Source: Hemicentrotus pulcherrimus
Taxonomy: Eukaryota > Echinodermata > Echinoidea > Camarodonta > Strongylocentrotidae
NCBI GenBank assembly: GCA_003118195.1
Contig: BEXV01000632.1
Coordinates: 12,896-35,770 of the forward strand
Length of the DNA stretch: 22,875 bases
Reading direction: 5' to 3'
Position numbers and translations under genes: made by a program. The notes under the pieces were generated by a model that saw nothing but the letters and a program-made list of their open reading frames with translations, was not told where the DNA came from and ran no database searches. This document shows, piece by piece, positions 11,218 through 22,600 of this stretch (the first letter of the stretch is position 1; every line of letters begins with the position of its first letter).

Positions 11218-12098
11218 ATATGCGTCCCAGAAAAAACAAACCGAGAAGTATCGATGTTCTATCATAACTTAATCACAACTATAATTAATGAATGATACAT
11301 ATTTGGAAAGCTTAGAGGCTCCTCTTTTATGTGATGCTAATCAGATGATGCATTTGTCACGCATGAGTGATTAAAAGCAATTTGAAGGAAGGAAACCAAA
11401 AAAGACATTTGGCGGGCGGTATCTGAATTTCGAAGAAAAATTCAAATTTCCAGAAAGTTGAGTTTCTGCCCCTTCAAATGACACCTCAATCAGGAAAAAA
11501 TGAGCGAGGAATGACAAAGTTCTGTTTATTTAAATTAGTGCTTGCATTTCCATAATTTTTAAAACGAATTCGTTTTCACTGGCTGCCTGCCGTATCAATA
11601 AACGAAAATAACAAAAGACTTAACTCCGTTTCGTTGACAATCAGCCGTAGACGATAATCTTCATGCATGGTTGATTGTCAACGAAACGGAGTTAAGTCTT
11701 TTGTCAAATCTGCTTGTTGCTACGGCAGGCACCCAGTGAAAACGAATTCGTTTATTAAAATTATGAAAATGTAAGGGCTACTTTAAACAAACAGAACTTT
11801 GGTATTCCTCGCTCATTTTTCCTGATTGAGGTGTCATATGAAAGGGGAGAAACTCAACTTTCTAGAAATGTGAATTTTTCTTCGAAATTCAGATACCGCC
11901 CGCCAAATGTCTTTTTGGTTTCCTTCCTTCAAATTGCTTTTAATCACCCATGCGTAAAATATGCATCATCTGAGTAGCACCAACTGAAAAACGAGACTCT
12001 AAGCTTTCCAAATATGTATCATTCATTAATTATGGTTGTGATTAAGTTATGATAAAACATCGATACTTCTCGGTTTCGATTTTTTCTGGGACGCACTG
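11218..12098. mobile_element. 881-bp foldback MITE with Tc1/mariner-like ends
   Basis: Two arms of roughly 425 bp are reverse complements of each other around a ~28-nt loop at 11644-11671. Shared blocks include GCGTCCCAGAAAAAA, GAGAAGTATCGATG, ATTTGGCGGGCGGTATCTGA, AAACGAATTCGTTT and CGTTTCGTTGACAATCA. The right end reads, reversed, CAGTGCGTCCCAG with TA outside (12099-12100). The left end has lost the CAG (ATATGCGTCCC) and the left TA is not intact. There is no coding capacity. CAGTGCGTCCC-type ends with TA targets are typical of Tc1/mariner-derived MITEs. Arm divergence shows it is not new. Confidence 0.88.
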
Positions 12099-12100
12099 TA

Positions 12101-13040
12101 TATATATATATATTTGTGTTTTCTTCAATTTACATGCATCTTATCTTTGAGAATAGTGATAAGTCAAATTATCTGTGACATTTAAGTCAATTATGTAGAA
12201 GTGTGATTTTTTTTTTTACATCCATATGCTTGAATGTCATTTTTCTCACTTGAAGCTCATCTTTATTCACCGTAATCTATAATGTCTTTAATATCACACG
12301 ATGTTTTACACATTCAAACTGTACATAGTACAATCAATTATGTACAAAGCATAATTTTATATTTATATCAATATCACATATTTCTTCAACATTCAAAATG
12401 AATATGGTTCTATAAACGTCTATCAATTATATACTCCTACAGTTCTAAAACTCACTTGTAATCCCAGGCTCACTTTCTTCTATAAATAGTACAGAATAAC
12501 AGAAAATAACGAATCTAAATGCTAAACTTTTGGTTAGTAGATGTTGATGTTGAGTCTCAAAATAGTCTTGTATCAATAATTCCACATCAAACATATCAAC
12601 ATCTTGTCACGACATAAAGCATAATTATGCATACTATCTATTATTAATGAAAAAGAAAACAATATGATCACAAATAAAATGTCAGTATTGTACACTGCAT
12701 TTAATCCTGGAATTGTCTCGTGACAAATTGATGGTTTTCTGTTCACAAAAATCGGCAATCGATTAAAACTTAACCCAATGTTGGGAAAAGTCAATGGCCT
12801 AGGAAACATGTTTGGTTTATTACAAACAAATGACAAGGAAAACAGTAACAAAATGGCAATTCTTGGTAATTAGTTCACTGTGACGGCAAATCCAAGCTGG
12901 TCGACAGACAGTGGGGTATGCGGCTTAACGTATTTTAGACCTTTTCCTGTATCGCTCTTCTGATTTCTTCAAACTTCACGGATGGCTTATCTTAAATGAG
13001 GGTAAATCAAAAAAAATAGTTATATATAATACTTTATGAT
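12101..13040. other. Unassigned sequence 3' of the Death-domain gene
   Basis: Starts in a short (TA)n run. A 92-codon minus frame at 12573-12851 has no recognisable domain. An AATAAA on the minus strand (12816-12821) could be an alternative distal poly(A) signal for the gene that ends upstream. Confidence 0.45.
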
Positions 13041-13047
13041 ACTTTAC

Positions 13048-13053
13048 TTTAAT
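13048..13053 (-). terminator. Candidate poly(A) signal ATTAAA
   Basis: ATTAAA on the minus strand, ~305 nt downstream of the stop codon at 13359, followed by an AT-rich and then T-rich stretch. It is the nearest plausible signal after the coding end. AATAAA at 12816-12821 is an alternative. Without a transcript the choice is inference. Confidence 0.35.
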
Positions 13054-13326
13054 CCACGATGCTTGTAGCACTAGGGCAATTGGTCAATCTTTCGAAATAA
13101 ATACTTTTTCAGACTATCAAGTCAACTGCAGCTTTGCATTTGGCCAGGCCAGAAGAGGTGGTTCAGATAGAAAATCTGATCCGTTAAACAAAACCATAAT
13201 AGGCGTGTTACCAATCAGTATGAAATACACTTCAAGGAGGATATCGAGTAAGTTATAGTTATAAATCAAAGTACTTCACCAAAACAGATTCCTTTCAGTG
13301 TTTACATAATGAGAACAAAAAAAGAT

Positions 13327-13358
13327 TATAATTGTAATCATAATTGTAATCATAATTC
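13327..13358. repeat. Short AT-rich tandem repeat in the 3' UTR
   Basis: Almost three copies of TAATTGTAATCA lie directly after the stop codon on the gene strand. Confidence 0.7.
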
Positions 13359-13680
13359 TCAGTCTCCGTCTTCAATTTGATACTTACGCCCATGCAGGAA
13401 GTCGTCGGCTGCATATCCCAACCCGGCATCCTTCATGGCAGTGCGTAGTCTGTCCACCTGGTGCCCGGGCCTAACCCTACGTCTCCAGTCACGGAGCATC
13501 TCGTCAAAGCCCGACTTTGGGACACTGTTGAGGGTCAAACCTGGTCTGTTAAAGTACTTCTCTACGGCTGAATGCGTGAAGCCGAGCTGGTAGCCAAGAC
13601 CCTGGACGTCCTTAGGTGTAAACAGGACGTTGGATAAGGTCTCAAGCAGCTTGTCTGAAGCATAATGTTGCCGCCCTTGC
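13359..13680 (-). CDS. Last exon: C-terminal Death domain 5 and stop
   Basis: The acceptor is CTTGTTGCTCTGCAG with a good pyrimidine tract. It encodes ~106 residues ending in EDGD and TGA at 13359-13361. It has a classic Death domain: SDKLLETLSNVLFTPKDVQG (helix 1), GYQLGFTHSAVEKYF (helices 2-3), FDEMLRDWRRRVRPG (helices 4-5 with conserved Trp), VDRLRTAMKDAGLGYAADDF (helix 6). In UNC5, PIDD1 and ankyrin a Death domain also ends the ZU5-UPA module. An AT-rich 3' UTR follows. Confidence 0.93.
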
Positions 13681-16600
13681 CTGCAGAGCAACAAGAGAAG
13701 ATGGGGAAGTTAGAAAAAAATAATTAATAAAAAAGAAACTTAATCCGCTGGTAGATTTAAGGCCTGTTCAGTTATGAGACGGTAAACCTTAAGCCTCATT
13801 CAGTTATGACGTGGAAAACCTTAAGCCCGTTCAGATATGAAGCCTTATGCCCCTTTCCAATTTGACCCGGTAAACTACAGCTTTTTTTTATTATGAGTTA
13901 AGTGTAATTTGTTTCATATTTCTGTGTCTCATAACACCGGCCTCAATGAATACACTTATGGCCTTTGTTACAGCTGTTACCGTTTGAAGAATAAAATTAA
14001 ATGCTACAGATTACTGCTACGTATCTGAATGAGCCTTTAGGATGGGGGCAAAATCAGCTTGGGCAGCCCCTTTTGAAACCAAAGTGGCAGACCCTTAGTA
14101 CACAACTCACAAGACGTATCCCCTATTTTGAAATTGTTGGTCCTAGAAGGAACATGGAAATGTGATAACCGTTTTGTTGGTATTGTAGTCAAGTGGATCA
14201 GACTGCAGATTCGCATGGCTCAGGGTTCAAATCCTTGCAACAGTACTAATATCCTTTGGCAAGACACTAATCCATATTTGCCACAATCTACCCAGGTGAG
14301 GTAAATGGGCTCCAGGTAGGATAATTCCTTGTAATATGCTTTGCCCTGATAAGAATGTGTAATCGCATCAAACATTCAATATGGAAGAGTAAATTGGGTT
14401 TTACTTACGCGTCAGTGCCGTCAACACCATAATCCGGTTCAACTGTTGTTAATAGAATTTGTGGAGAAAAAGACATTGAAGAAAAAAAAGTAATAATTTG
14501 GATATGTTCAATTCAATATGAAAATATTGGGGATTTTTTTTCATTCATACAGTTAAAATTTTAATTTTAAAACATCGTACTACAGGAAAGACTGGGAAAA
14601 CAATGGGAACAACACAAATGATAGGAAAAGTTGGTGACAATCATTCTCCTCGTCCTCCCTTAAACTTTCTAAGATAAATCAAATGTATAGGAAATGAACC
14701 AATATCATTGAAAAAACAGTTTTAAGGTGCATGATGAAATACAAGAAAATAGCCGGTGATTATAAATGCTAAAACCGGTCTTAATCGGAAAATCAAATAG
14801 TAATTAATTAGGCTACTGACTAGGGGGGAGGTCTCGGTCTCCGCCTTACCTTTTCTCATCATTTTCCCATTCTCCTTTCCCTTTATATTCTCACTTTTTC
14901 GTTTATTTACTTATCCATTTGATTGGGGGTTCGTCATGTCCCCCTACCCCTGCCTCCCCGTGTATCTAACTACATCACTGCATATGGGTACTTACCTTCT
15001 ATTGAAGTAGTGAGGTTCTGTTCTACGAGTGTCGACGTCCCCTGTTGGATTGAAAGATTGAAAGTCTTCTCTCCATCCTCAAATGGCGAGAACTCGAGCT
15101 CGAAGCTCAGGACACTGCTCTCCTCCGCCAGTAGCTTGCCAATCGCAATCTTACAGGGTGATGTGGAAAGGGTACAAAATTTAGTGGCAGTTTAGGATAA
15201 TCTAAAGAGGGAGAGGGGCAAACGTCACATACATTTATGATAACAAAGGGCAAGAAATCGAGCTCGAAGCTCAGGACACTGCTCCCTTCCACCCGCAGAG
15301 AGTGTGAAGGGGAAGGAAATAAAAAGTTAAAGGCAGGTGCACTGTGTTATATATTAGCTTGTCCTCCCATTGATGTGAATTTAATAAATCTAGCCAAATA
15401 CTTAAAGAAAATGCATTTCACTTACATGGGTCTCTCTCCACCTAAGAGTAGGCAATAAGTACCTGACAGCACGAGATTCTTTGAATGATTTAAACCTTAC
15501 AAATTTAGCTTTTGGCTAAAGTCCGGGATAGAATTTCTTAAAAAGCAAAGATATTTTGACTTTTGACAAAATGGCATCAGTTTAGTAGAGTTTTGTTGCA
15601 TCAAGCACTAGAGTAATCTTAATTTTATGAAGAAAAAAAAAATAAAATATAACAAATTAAACATTAACTTTCGTTCCAGCAAATAATTATAGCTACATTG
15701 GTATCATGCTGATTTCTAACCCAGATGATGCTACGGGCACCTTAAAGTACTATTAATGGCCTGGCTTTAGCCAAGACGCCCTACGTTCTGAAATCATTCA
15801 TATACCAAATCAAGCATTAGATGAATGATACGTTAATCTATAAATTGAAAAATAGTAAATGGAACAAGGAAAATTATACATAAATATCAGCTTACTTAAA
15901 AAATTGACTCACCGCTTTCTGTTTCTGTATGAAACCATCACTGAAGGAAATCAAAAGATCTGTTGTCGTTGATTCTACAGAAAACTTGGTTGCATTCGTC
16001 ACAGTGCTGAAGGGTTCTGACAACTCTTCTTCGGCTCTCTCAATATCCTTAAATAAAACATCAAAGCTCAAATTGAACGGAATAATACGAGAGAAAGTGG
16101 CTCAAAATAGTTATAATGTGTTTATCAAGCTGTGCATCTTGGTCTGAGGTCGGCCCTCCAACTCTAATCCGAGTAAAATATGACAATATATTTATTGAAC
16201 AAATAATGAATTATAAATCCATACAACTTGTCTGTATAAAAGAAATAAAATCTTTACAAATTCGTATGAGTTTCCATTTTGTAGGATTTCGCTTATTATT
16301 TAAATTTTTCTCAAAGTATCGATAGTAATAGTAATTTTTTTAAATAAACTTTACATGTACTAAAATACTTTGTTTAGCTGTAAGGACTTAGGCTCGACTA
16401 GTACTAGTGCGATTATCTGTCCCCTTTTTACCAACAAATAGTTTCTCTTTTTGAATAGTTAATATCATTGTATTGCTGTATTACTGTTGGTAAATAAACC
16501 AAATAAACTAAAAATCAAATAAGAACTTCAAAATCAATCATACCTTTATAGGTCTTCTATAGGGATGAGTGACGTAAACACGTAGTGTGACTTTCCGGGA

Positions 16601-19600
16601 AGAGGGCATGAAAAGAGGCTGGAAGGTTACACATCTGAACTGAACCCCTTGGACGTTAGTGGAAGACAAGGCAAAGAGCTGGAGATGGTTTGTAGGGAAA
16701 ACAACCGTGTCCTTGGAGACGTGGAAACCTTTTGATGAATGCGGAAGCAACCGCCTGCGACTGAACGTTCCTTGATGAATAAAATAGAGCTTATTGCTAC
16801 ATTAAATCTTGAAATATGTCATGTTAGAATATTTTAAGGAAATGAAATGTGTAGTCCACTTTGCAATCATGTCGGTAATAATAGCAGCAGAAAAATAAGA
16901 GACACAGACCTGTGAAAGTTTGAGCGAAATTCGATTAAAATATTGTGGCGTAACCGGGCTCTGCCGGGGTAGCGTTCTGCCTTGCAGTCTCTCAAAACCC
17001 GGTCCACGCTCTCGACAATCATTCATCAACGATCTCTCAGTGGGCTCTCACAAAAGTAAACCGTGTAAGAATAACATGGACTAGCACGCATGCACTCGCT
17101 TCCGCAACCACTGAATGTATGAAAGGACTAAAGAAATAACACTTAAAGAGTATTTGCAGTTCAAGTCACTTGATTTATATCTGATCTCGTACCTGTCGCC
17201 ACGTCGCCATTTTTTTATTTCTTGATGAAGGAATAGATGTGTGTTGTCATTCAGGGGTTTTGTAAAACTACCAGAATTGTCATTAAGAAGATGAAAAGGT
17301 GAATAATTCAGCCATTACATAATGTATATCAAGACAGGTTTAATACCTAGTCTTGTTTTGGTGTAGAGGATCATCCCTGAGCCATCCCTGCATTGCTTAG
17401 GACCGACGCAATGTGGAAGCACTACCGTAGCAGGTTCGAGCAGTTCTTGAGTTAGAGAACACTCCACGACGGGAGTGATCAACACCTCACCGTCCCTGAG
17501 AGGAATCCGAGCAGCGCCCTCTCTAGGTACTCTGATAGTGACCACAGACCTCATTCCCCTGCGTAACGCCCCGGCAGGGATTGAAATCCGGATATCGAGT
17601 TCACGCAGCTCCACTACTCCTTCTCTGTGATCTAGGATGCTGCTCGAGAGGAACTCTACGAAGCCTGGATCAACTTTTATGGCTGTTATGATTAAAAAGT
17701 GAAAAGATTTTTAAAAATGTGAGGGGTAAAAGGGTGTTCAAAAGCTAAAATCAGGGGTAGGAGTTTAACTTTGCTGGGTATCTTTATCCAACATCATGAA
17801 GTCAATCTACAATTTTGGTAAGCCAACACAAAGCCATTCTGTTCTGAAGGTTTCATTTACTTTTTTTGGGGGGGGGAGAGATAATTGTGATATACGAAGA
17901 GTCGCAAATATTGCATTCCTTTCTTACATTGATTTATAAGGAAATAACAAAAACAATCATTACTTGCAGCTATGCTTTCTACCGCATCGTTGAAACGGAA
18001 AGCTTGGACAATCTCTAAGAGTCTCCCTCGGGTCCCTCCTCTCCTAAGCCATTCTCTGAGCATGTGCATAACAACCGGATGTACAACGTACGGGGGCAGG
18101 GTGACGGTCTTACACATCGCATGCATGATGTCAGAAGCGTCAAAGTGCAGGCAAGAGGCAAGCTGAAGCAAGTCTGACATGGAGCCCATCCGTTTGTAGA
18201 GTTCTTCAAGAGAGTCATCTAGAAATAATCATTAAATAAAAACTATAATAATTCGATTCAATTTAATTCAGTTCTTTTATTCATCCAAATTCACAAGAAT
18301 ACATTGACATTTGTTTTGGTCACGTATTGTTCAAAAACTTAATACATGAATAAATGAGAAACTAAATAGTTGTGTTTGTAATCATAACAGAACCATCGAA
18401 ATATAAAGTAGACATAATAGAAATGTATTGATGTTCTAGTATTACGCATTGTAAATGATGAAAAAGATAGAAAATCAGTGGGAAAGAAGGAAAACCACGC
18501 CAAACCGATACTTGAGCTCACATGCTCTTCACTCCATTTGGTTGTACAAACGAACGGAGTATGGAACATATGAGCCCAAATATCGGCCTGTCCGATATTT
18601 CAATGAGCGCATTCTCCTTCCTGATCGTAATAATTAATATAAGTAATTTAGATTGAGATTCTTATTTGCAATGATCTGTTTAGCTTTTTGGAGGATTCGT
18701 GCCTTGTATTCTTCTGCCAGGTGTCGACTAATTCCTGTTAATTTGGTTACCCTCTTGACTACATTCTCAATTTTTCTAAAGTCATCCTTCCTACATGCCC
18801 CAAACCAAACAACACAGTTGAAAAGAAAAATGGATTTGTAGAAAAGATTTGAAATGGGTTTATCAACATGTAGAGAGCTTTTCTTTTTAAAATAATGGAT
18901 TACTTTTATTGCAGATGACTCGACATGCCAAGTTAGTTTTTTTAATCCATGAACCTTCTCTTTAAACAATTAATAAAGTTCTTGAACCAAGGACATCCTC
19001 CTTCTTGCAAGTGGTCTTCAATGTGGTCGTCAAAGCGGTCGTCAAAGTGGTTGAGTCTCCTCAATACCCAACCACCCACGCACCAACACATCAACCCACA
19101 CACACACGCACTCACACATTCAAGGCAAACCTGTTTGGTTGTCCTGTATATTGTATTCCAGGAGAAGCTCGGCCATTTTCTTGCTCCTTTCCTTCCCATC
19201 TAAACCAATCCACGAATCATCAACGAGCTGTCTTGCAACCTTGGTCAGTGCCGTCAAATCAGGTGGCTCGATGAATGCAGCGATAACGTCGTCCTCCAAG
19301 CAGAGAGCTTTTCCTAATTTCCAGGCCAATGGCAAACTCTTCACTGCCCGACCGACACTGCAAAGCTCCTCCGAAGTTGGCGGTCCTCCAGATTTGCTGA
19401 TGTCATCAACATAATTGTCCTGATCTATAGTAAATAAAAAAAATTAAAGAACCGTTTTGCGATTGGGGGCTTTCGGTAACGACATGTGACAGGCTTACTG
19501 AAAGGGTGTTGCATATTCTCTCATCAAAAGTATCCGTGTATGGGGTGTTTAGAGGAATTAAGGAAAAGGGAAAAAACGCAAAGAGATAACGATGGAAGTA

Positions 19601-22600
19601 AGTATTTTCTACACTTCGACGAGACTATCTTTGGCCTATACTTTTGGTGTTTGTACACCAAAACTGAGGTGAAATATGAAAAAGGAACGAAGGGAAAGAA
19701 GGAGTGATCTAGATCAAGAAGTTTATGAGCAGATCACAAAACGTTGAAGTGTGAATGGTGTAGTTCTGAAAAGAATTATCGGTATTCCTCTGCAGAGAAA
19801 GAAAAATCAATGTACACATATTCCCTGAATTATAGCTATTTGAGAGAGACAGTTGCATCACTAAATATTGTTCCTAATCAATCAATTGTTTCATGGAGTA
19901 TACTTTTCTGTGCTTTCTATGTGAATATTTTATTTTTGTCACCTACTGTATCATTTGGCAAGAAGACAATGATACCATTCCCGAAGCAAGATGATTAAAC
20001 AAATTAAGTCAAAGAATAGAAAAAACATTGTTCGATAATGAAGAAGATATTACTTGCCTGAATCTGTAGTCCTGATGATTTCCACATAGTCCACATCCGT
20101 TCTTTTGCTTGGTAGAAGTCTCCTCATGGTCGGCTTCTTTTCAGGCGAACTTCCCCCATCTACAACTAAAGATATATTTATAATTGGTGATCATAATGCT
20201 GATCTAGTAGAGTCGTCGTCGTGGTATAGTGAAAACGTCACCGGACTTTAATTTGGATCTCACGGTTCAAGTCCCGCTGCGGCACTAATGTACTTTATCC
20301 ACTCAATAATCTACATTTGCCACCCTCCACCCAAGATAAGTAAATGGGAACCCTGTAGGAAGAGATTCATTGAAAGCTTTAGTGCTTTACTATTGCGGCT
20401 CAGCTACAGCCGGGGTAATAATATCATACTTTGTATTAAGCGCAGTAGAAAATATTCAAATAGTAGCTGCGGTATAAAAATTACCTATTTTTATCATGGT
20501 AATATATAAATGTATATATATATATATGTTGGGCCTGGTTTTGGTCTCGTTGGTGGGATTGAGGTATTAGGAATGGTATTCTGCAAACTGTCGCCTTTTA
20601 TGTCAGTGGAAGCCTTTTAAGTGTCTCAACAAATTGAAATTTGAATTGATTGAAAACTGGTAATCTTTCTACAAATCTTTGGGATAGGCTGCATAGCCCC
20701 TGAAGATTAACAGAAGTAGAACAAGAAGAAGAAGAAAGAGAGAAAACTATGTCAGAGGACAGGCCTACCCTCGGATTTCTCTGGTGTTGATGCTGTTTGG
20801 ATGGACTCCCAAACGCGTTTCATCACCTCTATAGCTTCTGGTCCCGAAGGTTGGGATGCTTTCCAACTAGACAGCATCTGGATGTTGGCATCCTTACTGT
20901 TTGCACACGTTCGATGCTGTATGTGTTCTAGCTCCGTGAGGTTGAATCCCAACTTCTTGCCAATCACGAAGAACTGCTCTGCTTTGATCCGACTGGCAAG
21001 CGCAAGCAGTATCTTGTCGGGAACCTCACTGTGATTGATAGAAAAGTGGACCAGTTACTACGGCTTACTTCGAATCATTGGGTATTTGCTTCGGGTCGGG
21101 TGGTCGCGTTACCCGACCTTTTGTAACAGCGAATTCATAATAAGTAGGTGTTAATGTTTGTGAAATAAACCTCTCTCATCTAAAAAAATAGTGTAATCCA
21201 AATTACCAAACACAAATAGTGAGAACCCTACAGCAAATCTACGAAAGGTCGCACCATCTTCCACTTTCGTATCATGATCGTTTAAGCGACCCCCCATGGC
21301 AATCGGACGCCATAACCTAATGATTCCGAGTAAAAAGCCCTTATTAAGGACGTTGCAAGTATTGTCTGTCTATGCATATTTGTTCACGTACATGGAATTT
21401 CACTGCTATTCAACTTAACATGTAAAATCTCATGGCATCTGTGTCGATCATCATACCAAACTGTTTTTGGGGGGCGGGTCGGCGGCTCAGTAGTTATTCG
21501 AAATGGTGCGCCAAATACATTCTCAAAACGAACCACCTGGCACGGTACGTGCAATGGAGCGGCATGCCGCATGGGTTGGTCCGATACGGCTCGTTTCCGA
21601 AAGCGCTTAAACACATCCTTAGTTGTGTAATTAGTTGCATACAGGTTCCATGTCTGCAACCTAATAAATAACACCATTTATGCATGTTCGCATGGAAAAA
21701 TCTGTTTTTCCAATAATAAGAGTGAGAATGCAATCTATTCTTGTGGAATGAAATTGTTCTTGTTCAAAGTTTGATTGGAATTTTCAGAATACCCAAAAAA
21801 AAAACAATTGTGACCACGTCAGTGATACAATATTTCTTGTTCAATCTCAAGTCAAATACTTATGATTGTAGACATAGGGCTCTTTATCATATAAATACAC
21901 TTACCCAGTTGTAGCTGGTAATTATACATGTCGACCAAGTGGTAGATAATGACGACACATGGCCGGGGAAGGAGACAAAAAACACAACATTATAATAAGT
22001 TGCAATAGATTCATTTATTTGTTATACACTGCTGGGAATAACTCCAAAAAGTAGGAAAGAAAGATATAAACCCATTTAAAAGAACATTCTTCTACCTCAA
22101 CCTGTAATAATCACCCTTGCGTGAAGGTCTGATGAGACCTTACTTATAACGAAACATCGTTCCCGATTCAAAAGATATTAAGCGGGCATTGCCCCTTACT
22201 GATTTTATTTACAGAACCCCAGCATTATTATTATTCATGACTCAGTCTAAGAGTTGCGAATGCAATATAATTATATGGATCAATCGCAAGTCCTCGAATC
22301 AATCTCAAGTTTGCAGTCCCTCATATCATTATAGGAAATTACCGCAGAGCGATTCTTGCAAGAGCAAGTGCCATTCAACTAACCTGATATCTCTGTCTCA
22401 TCGGGTTGCGAGTCCAAAGATTTCATGAGAGAGACAAATGTTTCCTTCGCTTCTTGGCCGGAGGCCTGTCTCTTCCTCCACGTCACCAACATGTCATAGA
22501 TGGCCTGCTGTCTGTCTCTGAACCTCCTATATTCTATGACATCCAACTGTTGTATGGTGAAACCAAGAGCCACTCCCAAATCATAGAACTGGTTCACCGT

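Noticed and set aside
12573..12851. 92-codon minus-strand frame downstream of the gene
   Set aside because: No domain recognised; AT-rich, and lies beyond the stop and the first poly(A) signal.
14923..15195. 90-codon plus-strand frame
   Set aside because: Antisense of the UPA exon, whose splice sites and domain fit are on the minus strand.
16802..17029. 75-codon minus frame as an extra exon between the two ZU5 exons
   Set aside because: The flanking exons already join in phase 1 with a continuous ZU5; the frame rests on a repeat-like GC-rich island.
19486..19998. 73- and 84-codon plus-strand frames in the intron before Death module 3
   Set aside because: No domain, no splice context, and opposite to the gene.
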